Below, in pieces: positions 1 through 11,579 of a stretch of DNA of 64,000 nt. The position numbers and the translations under genes were made by a program. Each line of letters opens with the position of its first letter. Position 1 is the first letter of the stretch. Origin of the DNA: Bidens hawaiensis (Eukaryota; Streptophyta; Magnoliopsida; Asterales; Asteraceae); NCBI GenBank assembly GCA_021521415.1, contig JAIQDT010004212.1:30166-94165 (forward strand), read 5' to 3'. Under the pieces are notes generated by a model. That model was not told the DNA's origin. It worked only from the letters and a program-made list of their open reading frames with translations, and did no database searches.

Positions 1-207
1 GTCCCAGAATTGAACAAAATGCTTAGAATCTGCTAACATAGTTCGTGCCGCTTCAATCCAGGTTCTATTCTTTCTTTCTGCAACACCATTCTGTGGAGGT
101 ACGTACGGAGCACTATATTCTCGGTGAATTCCTTTCTAAATGCAAAAGAAATCCAATACAGTATTTTTGAACTCCGTACCGTTATCACTTCGAATACGTC
201 TCACTTT
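1..207 (-). pseudogene. Copia integrase core fragment
   Basis: The minus-strand translation has the integrase signature SDNGTEF (second catalytic Asp) followed by PPQNGVAERKNRT (third catalytic residue region) and EAARTMLAD, typical of Ty1/copia integrases. One in-frame stop sits between these motifs (FFCI*KGI). The segment joins abruptly to the gag end at about 207-232, where ACCGTTATCACTT occurs twice (178-196 and 213-230), a short repeat consistent with a deletion joint. The rest of pol would lie to the left of the window. Confidence 0.85.
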
Positions 208-231
208 TAGTTTATACCGTTATCACTTCTC

Positions 232-2040
232 ATGTTCAATTATTTTAGTTTGATGTTTTAAAATCTCTTGAATTTTTTATCATTAATTGACATTTTGACA
301 GACAATTCAGCCTTCAAGTCATGATTACTAGTAGACGATGATTCAATTTTCTCCTTAGATCTCATTTGTGATTCTAGTGATTGTCTATATGTATCCTTAA
401 TTGAAGCAATTTCTTTTACCAATAGGTCATTATGCTCTTTTAACGATTCTAACCTAGGCTTAACAATTTCATAATCAACACAAGACACATTTGCAAATAA
501 TTTAACAGAAAAGGAAGAAGAACTAACCTCGTCAATTTCAGCCATGCATGCAAAAGAAGTTGGTTGCATATGATATGAATCATCAGAATTCGATTCCGTT
601 TCATTGTCAGATGACAACTCATTCCCACTTGCATCTTGAAATCTATCATTCAGCTTAAACTTAGCCATGTTTTTTTGAGTATCGTTGCATAAAAATATTT
701 GAGTCCAGTCAGTTCCTTCAACAAAAGATAAAAGAGCTTGTGATCCCGAAGTAGAAGGTTTACCACTAGAAGGCGTATCAACAACATCATTACCCTTTTT
801 CCCAGAACTTCTATCTTGGCTTCATGGTCTATTATACTCTTTCTTTGGCTTATCACGCTCTTTGGCAAAATGACCAAATTTTTGACAATTATAATACTTG
901 ATTTCAACTTATCAAAACCAACTCTCTTGTTTAGAGATGGTAGATCTTTACCAGTTCTTTGCTTGAATTTCTTCACTTTTGCCACAATCATTGCCATGTT
1001 CCACTTAAGATCCATAAGTTCCAAATCACCTAGATCAATTTGGTCACAGTCTTCATCAGTTAGTTCACTCGAAGAAATCTTACTTTCAACCAAATTTTCA
1101 TACGAAGTCATGAAAGCACACTGAAAAGAAAAATTTTGTTCATCTTTTTTCATGTAAACATTTGGTGGTGAAATGAAACTATTGGCAGGAACAGATCCTC
1201 CAGAACTTTCAGAATTATCAGTAAACCTAGGATCACTATAAGTCGGTGATCCCTCTTGTGTGTTTTGAGTAAGAAATGCAGTAATCAGAGATGCAGTGCT
1301 ACTTAATGGCATACAACCTCCATAAAGAGTTGGATCTGAGTTTCTTTCGAAGATTTCTGACATTTCAGATCATATTCTCTCGTTTCCACTTTTTGCATAA
1401 ATTCAGAAGCTATTAGATCTTCATTCATTAATTAATTATTTTCTTTCAACACCATCAGAAATGTTGAATATGAACCCGGTAAAGCATTTTTGACAGCATC
1501 AATCTTGTCAGATTCAGAAGGTTCCATTTTCAACTTGTTCATTTCTGCTATCAAGTGATTAAAAGGAGTAAGCATGTCTTCAACAATCTCACCCTTAATA
1601 AGTTAAAGTTTCTAAATTTAAACTTCAACATCATTTTCTTGCTTTCTTCCATGTTTCCCATGCTTCTCATCTTAATGTGTTGAAACAATGAAGCACATAT
1701 CTTAATACTTCCAACTTGATGAAATATGTTATCAGGTAAAGCCATAGTTAGAGTTGAGTATGCTTTGGTCTAAATCTCTAATGCTTTCTTTTCCTCTTTC
1801 GAGTACTGAGAAAAGGCTTTTGGAGTAAAACCCGTAGTCTCACTACCAGGCATTGTAACTGTATAAACCTCTTCAAGACAATGAGAAAAATCAGGATACC
1901 CAGAACCAAGATGTGCACGAAAACGTGGTTCCCATTTGGCAAAGTCACTAAATTCATCAAACGTGGACATTTCGAGTGAGATCCAATTTCCGCATAGAGA
2001 TGTAACATTTGTTGCATCAGTACGTTCTGAGATGCCAACG
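232..2040 (-). pseudogene. Copia gag remnant of element F, several frames
   Basis: Three reading frames make up one decayed gag. The N-terminal part (about 2040-1770) has the MPGSETTGFTPKAFSQYSKEEKKAL stretch, the middle (1745-1500) has MALPDNIFHQVGS and ESKK, and the part 1363-650 contains DLELMDLKWNMAMI followed by a KRVGFDK region in which the CCHC zinc knuckle is frameshifted. The C-terminal piece (668-258) is Ser/Asp/Glu rich and then coiled-coil-like (EIASIKDTYRQSLESQMRSK). Gag is the nucleocapsid protein of the element. Frameshifts near 1570, 1760 and 850, plus stops, mean no product is expected. Confidence 0.75.
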
Positions 2041-2120
2041 CATAAAAGCAGCCATTTTAAAATAAAAGTTCAATCTTAACACAAATTCAAACTTTAGGGT
2101 TAAAAATGAAAATTTAAGTA

Positions 2121-2460
2121 ACGAATCAGGAACAGTGTTCTTTAACGAATTAAGTGATGTATGGATGACGAATTAGGAACAGTAACTTAACGAATTGAGT
2201 GAAGTCTGGATAATGAATCATGAACAGTATCTTAACGAACCAGTAACAAATTAACTGTAACGAATGATTAACAAATCAATGATGAGTCAATAACGAATCC
2301 AAGTGACGAATAAAAGACGAATCAGAGAGACGAATCAAGGACGAATCAAAGAGCACGAATTAGCTACAGTGAATTACGGAATAGGTTGTTATTTAGTTGC
2401 AACAAACTGTACACGTGGCATGAATCAGTTAGGGACTGATAACGAATTGATCATAACGAA
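2121..2460. repeat. Degenerate ACGAAT array in the leader of element F
   Basis: The hexamer ACGAAT (or ACGAA) recurs more than a dozen times at irregular spacing of about 10-40 bp. The same word dominates the adjacent LTR (3150-3370). It lies between the primer site and gag in the element. Confidence 0.75.
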
Positions 2461-2873
2461 GTAGGGCAATCGTCAAAACTTCAAATCTTCAAAGTTAAAT
2501 TTCCAGAAATCTGGAAAATTTCCATATTCAATCCTTACCAAAACCCAAACTAAAATCGTGTAATACATCCTCAATTTAGCTCCAATTTGGCTAAATCAAA
2601 AGCCAAACTACTCATAATCAATCCGCGAACACAACCAAACCTATCCCATATTCCTTAATCAAACAATCGATTACCAATTTTCAAATATTCAATACTCTGT
2701 TCCGTACACATTCAGATCCAAATCCAAAACATCATAATTAACCACAATAATCCAATCCAATCCACACACACTTTCCTTAATCTACACTGAACACAATCCA
2801 ACACCAATTCAGTCCATAATTAACAAATTCAACATCAAAATACATTAACTAAGAGCAATCTAACGACCAGATA

Positions 2874-2886
2874 GCTCTGATACCAC
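2874..2886 (-). other. Primer binding site, tRNA-Met type
   Basis: On the minus strand this reads GTGGTATCAGAGC, the usual initiator-tRNA-Met primer match of plant Copia elements. It starts one base inside the LTR edge at 2888, which fixes the LTR end. Confidence 0.85.
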
Positions 2887-2887
2887 T

Positions 2888-3468
2888 TGTGAATACTAAT
2901 TAATCTCAGATCTAAATCAATCCATAACGTATTAGATTGACTAGTTTTCAGATCTAGCTAATTGATATGCTCTTATAGTATATATGTATTATAGTTGTTG
3001 TAATTGTAATAGTAATAATAAGATTAATGAAGTATTGAATCGAGAGAGAGAATAAACAGAGGTTCGAGGTAATAATATAAATCAATACTTAAATTATGTA
3101 AGGCACCACAACCTTATATAGAGGATGGAGACCAATTCGTTACACATCCTGTAACGAATTGGCTCCATTCGTTAACTTACATAAACATAAAGGGAAAGCA
3201 TAAAAAATGAGTGATTCGTTATACCCCCATTCGTCAACATTCTATGACGAACGGGCAACATACATAACGAATTACAGTCCATTAATTAAACATCCTTAAC
3301 GAATGAACATTACATATAACGAATTGGCTAATCCGTTAAACATCTTTAACGAATTAGCATATACATAACGAACTATTTGTTTTTCCGTAAATAACCTTAT
3401 ATCAATGTAATAATAAATTACAACCAATAAGTTACAAAGACTCGAGATGACAAAACCGTGCACTAACA
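2888..3468 (-). repeat. 5' LTR of Copia element F
   Basis: The LTR is bounded by TGTTAGTG... and ...TTCACA in element orientation. Its outer end matches the start of the LTR at 13667 (TGTTAGTGCACG), so two copies of this family are in the window. It is rich in TAACGAAT/ATTCGTTA words that can form hairpins. Confidence 0.8.
3127..3166. other. 17-bp hairpin inside the F LTR
   Basis: GGAG (3127-3130) and CCAATTCGTTACA (3132-3144) pair with TGTAACGAATTGG (3150-3162) and CTCC (3163-3166). A single A is bulged and the loop is five bases. A second hairpin of 13 pairs in 14 positions lies at 3327-3358. Confidence 0.7.
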
Positions 3469-4297
3469 TCAGTACACACGATGACCTGCATATGCGTATA
3501 AAATACAAATAATATTGTCAACACGAGGTTGAGTGAGTAAAACACCAGTTATGTGAGATATAATATAATATATAAAAGAAACCGCAAATTGTTCATGTGA
3601 GACAAGCAATTTAACCAATGAGCAAATAATAAGTGTCGGTAAAACCATTGCCTTGAGAAGTGGTCATTGGCTACAATGACGGTAGTATGATCATACTATT
3701 ATTGAGATTATGATGGACCTCTCCGAATAGGATCAATTAAGCAAATAAGCAAATAGCATGTTAGACTTTAAACCGATATACACACAAGGATTAAACAGTT
3801 ACAATTGTGAATACTATATAATAGTGAAATAGTTAAGTTACGCATATGTCCCCAAAAGGATTAAAATAAGTAAAAAGCGGAGTTAAAAACTCACCGTATC
3901 AGTTTGATCGAATTTACATATTAACGAGTTTCGGTAAGCCAAAATGGGAATGATTTACGAGAATCTTGATTCATTTTCCATGTTAATGATGAGAATTAAG
4001 GTGCAAGCCAACTAATTGGGTATAGGGATATGCAAAAAGGGTCACGGGTATGGATTCAATTGATGGGTTAGGTATTATATAAACAGAAATTGCAAATTAG
4101 TCCTTGTAGTATGAATAGGGATACACAAAGGGGTTAAAGTATAGGTTTAGGGTGGAAATTGTATTATGTTAAAAGTTATATATATATTTAATAAATTACT
4201 AAACAATAATATTAAAATAGTTAAATAACTCAATAGTTGTAGTATTTTATTGATAGGATAACCCGAACATAGAAATGGGTCGGGTAACGGTTACAAA
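3469..4297. other. Unassigned AT-rich stretch
   Basis: No coding signal, primer site or clear terminal repeat was seen here. It may be the eroded upstream part of the gypsy remnant that follows, or old flanking sequence. Confidence 0.5.
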
Positions 4298-5574
4298 ATG
4301 AAAATGAGAAAACCCGAATTGTTACACCAAACCCCTACCATTCACCAAACTGTCCCCGTAAGCCATTCAACAACGTCGAAAGGAAGGCTTATGCTTTTGT
4401 TGTCCGGAATTTTTTTCCCCGGTCACAAGTGTTCTCCGCCACAATTCATTTTGATTTTGGATAATGAAGATCAAATTGCTTCAGTTGATGACCCCCCCGA
4501 TCAGCAACAGGATAACATAGCACCTCCACACTTTATGTCCTTGTCTGATGCCACCTATTTTGGTATGTCCTCTTTACAAACCCTACGTATCACGGGATAA
4601 ATCAACGGCACTCCGGTTACGGTTGATTATCGTAGTGCCCACAATATTATGCAGACGCGAATTTCCTCTACGCTGGGTCTATCAACAAAAAACATTACAA
4701 CCATTTTCGAATTTGGTGAGAAGTGGCCGACACATTTATTGTCAAGGACATTGTCCAAACGTTCCATTACAACTACAAAAAGCCGCTTTTCAAGTTCCAT
4801 TCTTCGTTTTCCCGGTTCAAGGTGTGGACGTAGTCCTTGGTGTCTCTTGGTTGGGAACCTTTGGCTCGATTATAGCCGACTTTTCAGTACCCGAAATCTC
4901 CTTTACTATCAATGGCAAGCACCCAATCCTCACAGGAGAACCCATAACAAAGTAGGTAACTTCAAGTTCATTATCTTTTTTGCTTCTTCGTAGTTCCATC
5001 GCTTCACTTCATGCTTTACTTTTGGAATCTCCCTATACCACAACATCCTCTACAGATGCATTATCACATCCTGACCCCATCATCACAAACTTACTGACAA
5101 AATTCAATCGGTTTTTGACACCCCACATACCTTAACACATTCACGGGCCATGACCACGATATACCCTTACTCAATGAAAACTAACCAGTAAATGTTAAAC
5201 CGTACCGATACCCTTATTTTCATAAACAAGTGATGACCCAACTGATTGATGAGATGCTGCGCGATGGGATTATCCGACCTAGCTAAAGCCCGTTGTCATC
5301 ACCTGTCTTATTAGTGAACAAAAGGATTGTACTTGGCACTTTTGTGTCGACTATTTAGCCCTAAACACAGTCACAATTCGTGATCGTTTCCCAAGTCCTA
5401 CAAACGATGAGCTACCAGGCGAACTCAATGGTGCAACAATCTTCTCCAAAATTGACCTTCGATCGGGTTACCATCAAATTCAGGTGGCACAAAAAGATAT
5501 CCACAAAACCACGTTTCGTACAATGGATGGCCATTATGAATTTTTGGTGGTGCCGTTTGGTTTAACAAACGCTC
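4298..5574 (+). pseudogene. Ty3/gypsy protease and reverse transcriptase fragment
   Basis: In order: the tail of a nucleocapsid knuckle (FFPGHKCS, upstream Cys lost), the linker QTLRITG*INGTPVTV leading to a retropepsin-like domain whose catalytic DSG region is deleted (VDYRSAHNIMQTR), the conserved VDVVLGVSWLGTFGSIIADFS block, and an RT N-terminus ([52 protein letters not shown]). Frame changes near 4590, 4700 and 5000-5250 and several stops break it. It stops inside PFGLTNAP, before the YxDD box, where the LTR at 5575 begins. The block order fits a chromovirus-type gypsy. Confidence 0.85.
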
Positions 5575-6737
5575 TGATGTGCTAAAAGTAGATATAATAT
5601 TTCTAACTAAAATTATGCTAATCTAGACACTAAGTAATAATTCTAGACTTTTAACTTAACTAAAAACTACTAACTGGCAAGTGAACTGGTCAACTCTAGT
5701 ATAGCTAAGTAAGTCCAGATATCGAACCCACAAACTCTATAAATTACGTAAATTAATTAAACTAGACTCAACTACATACACGACTATTTACTTATTTTTA
5801 TTGTGGGGTTTTTCTAAACACGAAGATTAAACTAATATTAAAATTAATTAATAAAACTTAAGGCGACTTAAACCTGGACTTAATTCAGGACGAACAACCA
5901 CCTAGGCTAGAATCCCTAATGCATCAATTATCAAATGTTTGGAAAATGCTAAGTTTTGGAACCGGGATGTTAAACTATTCACCTAATGGGAAACCAAATT
6001 GGACCATTGAACCTCTCAAGATGACACCTATGCAATCCTAATATGCTATTAAAATTACCGGTTTAATTAGACTCGGTTACGATCGCTAATTTATTTTATG
6101 ACAAGTACCTCTATAAGAAACCGTACCTTACAGCACGGAAATCAAAGGTAGTTTAAAGAATTCACTCAACTAGATAGACAAGGCAAATAAACCAAACCTA
6201 GAAGGACTCCTTACAGTGAACTAATTCTAGCAATTCATCAACCAAGACCTATCACATAATCTATCACCTTACAGCTATTTAGATTAATAGCACACTTGGG
6301 TCTACTTGATTCATTAATATTGTTCCTATGGTTTTATTGCAAATCAACCACAAACTAGTAAAAAACACACAGTAGATGACCTAACAAAATTTTATTGTAT
6401 AACAGACAATCACCATGGAAATTGTGAAACAATAAAACTTGTCAAACAATCCTAAGCACACATATGCATCGGAAGAAAATTTGTAAACCTCTTACTTAAT
6501 CATAAATCCATAGAAGGAAAAAAAAGTCCAAACCAAAGTCCAATGTCAACAAAAGTTCATCATATAAGCCTAGGAGGTCTAAGGGTTTAGCCAACAACCA
6601 TACTCAAGAACAAAACAAAATAAATAAGTTCAAATAATGAATTCATGGCGAAAACTATAAATTCAAACTAAATAGTAATATTGTTTAGATGTCTAGGTGT
6701 TGAACCCAAATGCTATTTGCTTGAACCAACGACTCTT
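5575..6737 (-). repeat. Partial gypsy LTR, same family as 45517-47394
   Basis: It begins TGATGTGCTAAAAGTAG and follows the LTRs at 45517 and 50809 (AGTCCAGATATCGAACCCAC, CACCTAGGCTAGAATCCC, TAGATGACCTAACAAAAT). Homology ends at about 6737, where the Copia gag fragment begins, so the outer third is missing. It entered the RT frame of the gypsy remnant. The orientation is inferred from the complete element. Confidence 0.85.
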
Positions 6738-7825
6738 CTCTATAATTAACTCTTGTGATACTTTCATTCTTGAAACACTCACCTTGCAATTCTCTAATCT
6801 CTTTTCTTAATAAGTAATTCAAATCAAGTAAATATGCGATTGAGTAATTGGAATGTACCTAAGATATTGAAGATTTAGCTTGTTAAATTATTTTAGCCAT
6901 GAAAGCTACATTGTCCTTTTTGATTTCTTCTGCATGATTAATCTAGTCAAATAACCCATCTTGAGGTTGTTGAGCTAAAACAACATTTCCTTGGTTCCTT
7001 GGCTATATTCCAATTTCCACTTCATTGTGGATAATTCTGTTGGTTTCTTTGATTAGGTTGTTGCTGTTAAGGAATAATTTGTTGATTGTTCTGTTGAGAC
7101 TGAAAGTTGTTATTGTTGAACTGCCTTTGCTGCTGACTCCATTGTTTTTCGATTTCCAATACCTTGTTTGTGATGTTGATATTGATTCCATTGTTGTTGT
7201 TGTTGCTGCTGTTGTTGCTGTTGCTGTTGGTGCTGTTGTTGTTGTTGTTGTTGCTGCTGTTATTGTTGTTGTTGTTGATTTTGTTGTTGTTGTTGTTGTT
7301 GTATTGGTTGGTTGCATTCTCTTGCAAAGTGACCAGGTTGTTGACAATTGTAGCATATTTCCTTGGATTCATAAATCAAATCCTATCATTTGTACCAGAG
7401 AATGTAGACCTCCCAGTCCTGTTATACAACCTTTTTCTTCTCAAAGACAACATGGCTGTTAGCCATTTTAAATCCATATCTTCAAGATCATCTACATTAG
7501 TCTGTTTCAAATCATCTTTTACAACACTTGTGTGAATCAAGTTATTGGCCACAAATGCATTATAGAATTCAATAAACGTAGAAGATAAAGCTTGATATTC
7601 ATTTCCATGAGCTGAACTACTAGGAACATATGGAGCATGTCCACTGGCCATAGAAGAGGTATCACCATCATCTATCATTTGGACATTGAATCTTTATTGT
7701 CCAATTTGGCTGCCTGAAGCTTGACTTACCATATAAACTCTAGGAGTTTCATCATTACAGTCATTATGCTTTTTAATAATAGGAATCTGTGGCTAATTTT
7801 GATACTAAGATTTCCCCTTGGAGCT
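6738..7825 (-). pseudogene. Copia gag fragment E, same family as C and D
   Basis: Read from 7825 downward the order matches the gag of copy C: a PQIPII motif, DGDTSSMASGHAPYVP, IHTSVVKDDL, DLEDMDLKW, KRLYNRTGR, an intact CCHC knuckle (CYNCQQPGHFAREC at about 7310-7352), then a long Gln run encoded by the trinucleotide repeat, and a C-terminal part down to 6738 (LRKEIRELQGECF). Stops and frameshifts are present. The piece lies head to head with the LTR of copy D and has no LTR of its own. Confidence 0.8.
7190..7306. repeat. (TTG/CTG)n trinucleotide repeat in gag
   Basis: About 117 bp of TTG, CTG and TTA triplets. In the gag frame on the minus strand it encodes almost only Gln, right after the zinc knuckle. 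Confidence 0.9.
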
Positions 7826-7830
7826 ATCAG

Positions 7831-8833
7831 GGCATAGAATTCGAGCAAACTAGGCACTTCGAGCAAGCCTAGAACTTATTCAAGCAAGGTATCTTACATC
7901 GAGCAAGGTTATCTTCTGGAATTCTTCTAAGTGTTAGTTCAAGCAAGCTACACTTCATCAAGCAAGGTTGTTCTTCAGTCGAGCAAGTTTTGTTTTAGAG
8001 CAGACCCTTGACTTAACCGAGCTTAAACCAAGTAATTTGGTGGGTCGAGCATGGTTTCAATAAACTGATCTCAAGCATACTTGTAGTAAGTTATTATGGA
8101 ATTACTGTAAGGACTTCTACGATCAAGGTTCAACCTCAAGCAAGCTATAGTGTCACCAGCACACTTAGATTGCTAGAATAAGTTATCAACAAAAGGTTGA
8201 AGAGATCAAGAAGAACAAGTTTGCTCGTAGGATATTATCGAGAAAAGTTTGATATTATCATGAAGTTTGAATTTTGGTTGAAGAATATTGTAAATATTCT
8301 AAGTAAAAGCTTGTTCAGGAGAAATGTTCCAGCACACTTAAGGTTTATAAGGTATGCTCGAAAAAGACAAAGCTTACTCGAATACCTATTTACACTTGTA
8401 ATATTTTGTATGTTTGAATATGTTATGTAACAATCATTAGGGTTTTTAGAAGGTGTCTGGTGTGCCTATTTAACGAAAGTCTAGGTTACATATATGAGTG
8501 TGCGAAGGTGAGAGAGTGCAAACAAAAATCAAGTGATTTGATGGATGATTACACTTTCTGAGCAAACGGAATATTTCATACGGAAAGTAGCCTCCACCTG
8601 ACATTCCACCTAGAAACCCTAAAGATTTTTCTTGTATTTTGAGTTAATATTAATGGAAATCTTTTAAGTGACTTGTATGTTTTGTCATCTTTGTGTTCTT
8701 TAAGCAACATCATTGAATATCATTGATTCCGCCTTTGATATTCAATGAGTTTTCACATAAGTATCTTCGTAACCGTCTTGTCAACATTTAGTTGTTGGTT
8801 ACGATGTTGATAAGTGAATAATAGATCTTGACA
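7831..8833 (+). repeat. 5' LTR of Copia copy D
   Basis: It matches the LTR at about 15600-16673 throughout (AGCAAGGTTATCTTCT, CCAGCACACTTA, TACTCGAA, ATCATTAGGGTTT). It ends in ACA two bases before the primer site. The left end is uncertain by some tens of bases because the flanking gag fragment gives no clear TG edge. It holds at least ten degenerate GAGCAAGGTT words. Confidence 0.75.
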
Positions 8834-8835
8834 AG

Positions 8836-8847
8836 TGGTATCAGAGC
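8836..8847 (+). other. Primer binding site of copy D
   Basis: TGGTATCAGAGC, tRNA-Met type, two bases after the LTR end. Confidence 0.9.
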
Positions 8848-9174
8848 TTCGTATTGCTCTTGTGAATACCTATTTGTTGCTACTTGTAAAGCTGTCTACT
8901 GAATATTACATGATTTTGAAGAAAAAGATGATGACGTCAGTGGAGAACTGTTCTATTGAATTGTGACGCCAGCTGCTCTGTTTTTTCATTTTTCAGATCT
9001 ATAATCATCTAAGGTTTAAAAGTATTCTAATCTCAGATCTTGGTTTATTCCATCTGTTTTCATCAGATTTAATGTTTTTATCCTAAGATCCGATATTTTT
9101 CAATGTTTTTTGAAGTTATTAAGTAATTTTCATTTCATAAATTATTAAAAAATACCAAAAACATTTCTGAACAA
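8848..9174 (+). other. Leader of Copia copy D
   Basis: Untranslated region between primer site and gag. It matches the leader of copy C (16688-16808 plus 35989-36196), which shows where the Athila element entered C. Confidence 0.7.
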
Positions 9175-10620
9175 ATGGATGACCAAGAGGTGTCTACTAA
9201 CAAGATTCCAATATTGTTAGCTCAAGAAAGCAACATCAAGTGGAAAGTCCTGTTAGAGGCTGTCGTTTGCTACAATGATATTGAAATGTGGAACTCCATT
9301 AAGAATGGTCCCTATGTTCCAACTGAAGGTGCAAACAAAAATCAAGTCATTGAGAGACAAATGAGGAAAAAGGATGAAAAGGCACTCTCCATGTTGAAGC
9401 TAGGCCTGTCATTAGAAATATTGACAAGTGTGAATCATCACACAACTGCAAAAGTCATGTTTTATGATGTGGTAGAGATGTTTGAAATACTGAGTTAAAG
9501 GACATCAAGAAAGATATATTAAAGAAACAACTTGACAGATTCAAGTTTAGAGAATGAGAAAGGTTGAAATCTGTATTGCAAAGATTTTTTTCAATAGGTA
9601 ATGAAATCAAAACAACTGATCTACCTAACATTGATTTTGATCTAAACAAGAAGCTTCTTTGTTCTTTATCTAGTGAATGGTACACATCTAGCAAGTTTAT
9701 GAAGGAAAAGGCTAACTTCCCAAATTTCAAGTTGGATGATGTTATTTGTTTTCTGCAAGCAGCAGTGCATGAGATGATTGAAAATCACATAATAAAAGAA
9801 GATAAACCAAGGTTTCAAGTTGCTAATGCTCTAATTCTGCAATGGGAAACTTGTCAACCAAGAATCAAAAACAAATTCCCATCATCATAGAACCAAGTGA
9901 ATACAATTTTGAGACTCCAAGAGTGTTTATGGCAAACCAACATGGAAGCCAAAGTAGACAACAAAGGTTTAATGTTCAGAAGTTGGATGATGGTGATACA
10001 TCTTCAATGGAAAGTGAACATGCTCCTTATGTTCCAGGAAACACCAATCAAGGAAATGAATATCTTGCAATATTCTCAATGTTCACTGAATCATACAATG
10101 CCTTCATGGCTAAAAAATTGATTCATACAAGTGTGGTGCAAGAGGATCTGGTGGAAATTGATGCTGATGATTTGGAAGACATGGATCTTAAGTGGTAAGC
10201 TGCAATGTTGGCTGTGAGAGGCAAGAGACTGTACAACAGAACTGGCAGGTCTACATTGACCAAGTGACAGGATTCGATTTGATAAGTCCAAGGCAATCTG
10301 CTATAAATGTTAACAACCTGGTCATTTTGCAAGAGAATGTAACCAACCTAGACAGTTTCAAAACAACAACCATCAGAGAAATCAATTCCAATATCAGAAA
10401 GCTCAAGGTAAAAAACATAGACAATTCTATAACAACAATAACTTCCAACAACATAACCGACAATAAAGCATCCCTAAAAAACAACCCTTTCAAAGAAATC
10501 AACAGGTCCCTCCTCAAGCTCCTACAAATCAAAATAGAAACAATATCACTCCGCTTAGAAACCAAGGGAATGTCATTGTAGCTCAACAACCATAAGATGG
10601 TTTGTTTGACTAGAGCAATC
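9175..10620 (+). pseudogene. Copia gag of copy D
   Basis: The frame starts at MDDQEVSTNKIP and carries the gag-polyprotein-like core: WKVLLEAVVCYNDIEMWNSI, LKKQLDRFKFRE, LDDVICFLQAA. A +1 shift occurs at about 9490 and a stop in the KFRE*ER stretch. The next frame (9842-10198) has DGDTSSMESEHAPYVP and ends at DLEDMDLKW*, where copy C and fragment E indicate Gln. The knuckle region near 10290-10340 (NNLVILQENVTN) is out of frame. The family normally codes gag and pol as one long frame; this one is broken at least four times. Confidence 0.8.
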
Positions 10621-11332
10621 ATGCTAAATCTTCAACATCACAGGTACATTCAAATCTCATAACTTCTGAATTACTTGAAATGAATGATATATTGAGAAAG
10701 GAGATTGGTCAGTTGAAAAATGAATGTTTTAAGAAGCAGAGTACAATTAATGTGTATGAAATGACTGAAATAACCATAGAGATAGATGGTTTAAAGAAAA
10801 TGTATCTTGAAGAAAAGCTAAAGAAAACTTAACTTCAAGTTGAAGTTTTCTTTAAAATCTTGTGTCAACTGGTAACATTTGTGAATAATTGAAGAAGATT
10901 AAAGAAGAGGATAAGTATAAAGTTGTTCCACCACCCTTTAATGACAATTATTCATTTAAAGTTGACAAGAAGAATAGAGAAGCATACATTGAACAGTTCA
11001 AGAAGGTATTTGAAGAAAAAGAAGAATTTATTGAGAATTATAAGATGGTTGATGTTAATGAGGAAGGAGAATTTTTGGTGAAAACTGTTAAATTAAAAGA
11101 GAAGTTAGTTGAAAGATCTATTGTAATTCAAGTTTCTGTGAAAGATCAAGAGTACAATGTGTCAAGTAAAGATAACTCTAGTGTGTGAAATGATCAATTC
11201 TCAAGTTGTGGAAGTTTGAAAGGAACTAACAAGAGTAAGAAAAGTTCATTGGACAAGATTCCTTGGTTATCAAAAATTACTCCAAAGATGAGGAAACACC
11301 ATGAGCAGATGAGGAAAGAACACAAATCTTTG
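10621..11332 (+). pseudogene. Copy D gag-pol spacer, left of the Mutator-like element
   Basis: The Lys/Glu-rich coding region (PFNDNYSFKVDKKNREAYIEQFKKVF) is colinear with copy C at 38100-38320. It is interrupted at 11332 by the DNA transposon. Stops lie at about 10830 and 11187. Confidence 0.7.
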
Positions 11333-11512
11333 ACATAATTACAAAAATTGTCCTTTATGTTTGAATCTAATTTCAGTGGTTGTCCTTTATCTTTAGAAGT
11401 AACAATATCTGTACTTTATGTTTCCATATGTTACACCATTTGTCGTTTATCCCTAACCCAGTTAGTTTTTCTTGTTAACTCAGGTCACATGACTTGCACA
11501 TGAGGGAAAATT
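11333..11512. repeat. Left terminal inverted repeat of the Mutator-like element
   Basis: Pairs with 12187-12368. It contains GTTAACTCAGGTCACATG and CACATGAGGG, which recur inverted at the right end. Confidence 0.9.
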
Positions 11513-11579
11513 AGATATTTTACCTGTAATTTTAAATAATAATAATAATTAATTAAAGGATTATATATATATATATAAA

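Larger units (their letters stand above)
1..3468 (-). mobile_element. Ty1/copia element F, 5' part, minus strand, truncated
   Basis: Read on the minus strand the order is LTR (2888-3468), tRNA-Met-type primer site, leader with ACGAAT repeats, gag remnants (2040 down to 232) and an integrase piece that runs off the left edge. The region between gag and the integrase core (protease, HHCC domain, first catalytic Asp) is missing, so the copy is internally deleted as well as cut by the window. The LTR has TG and CA ends. Many stops and frame changes in gag show the copy is dead. The 3' LTR lies outside the window. Confidence 0.85.

Noticed and set aside
816..1124. Plus-strand 102-codon frame
   Set aside because: Antisense of the gag remnant of element F.
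4817..4999. Minus-strand frame across the gypsy protease
   Set aside because: Antisense of the retropepsin-like block on the plus strand.
7164..7535. Leu-rich plus-strand frame of 123 codons
   Set aside because: It is the antisense of the (CAA/CAG)n gag repeat; composition alone keeps it open.
8197..8430. 77-codon frame in the copy D LTR
   Set aside because: LTR sequence; not open in the LTR at 15600-16673.
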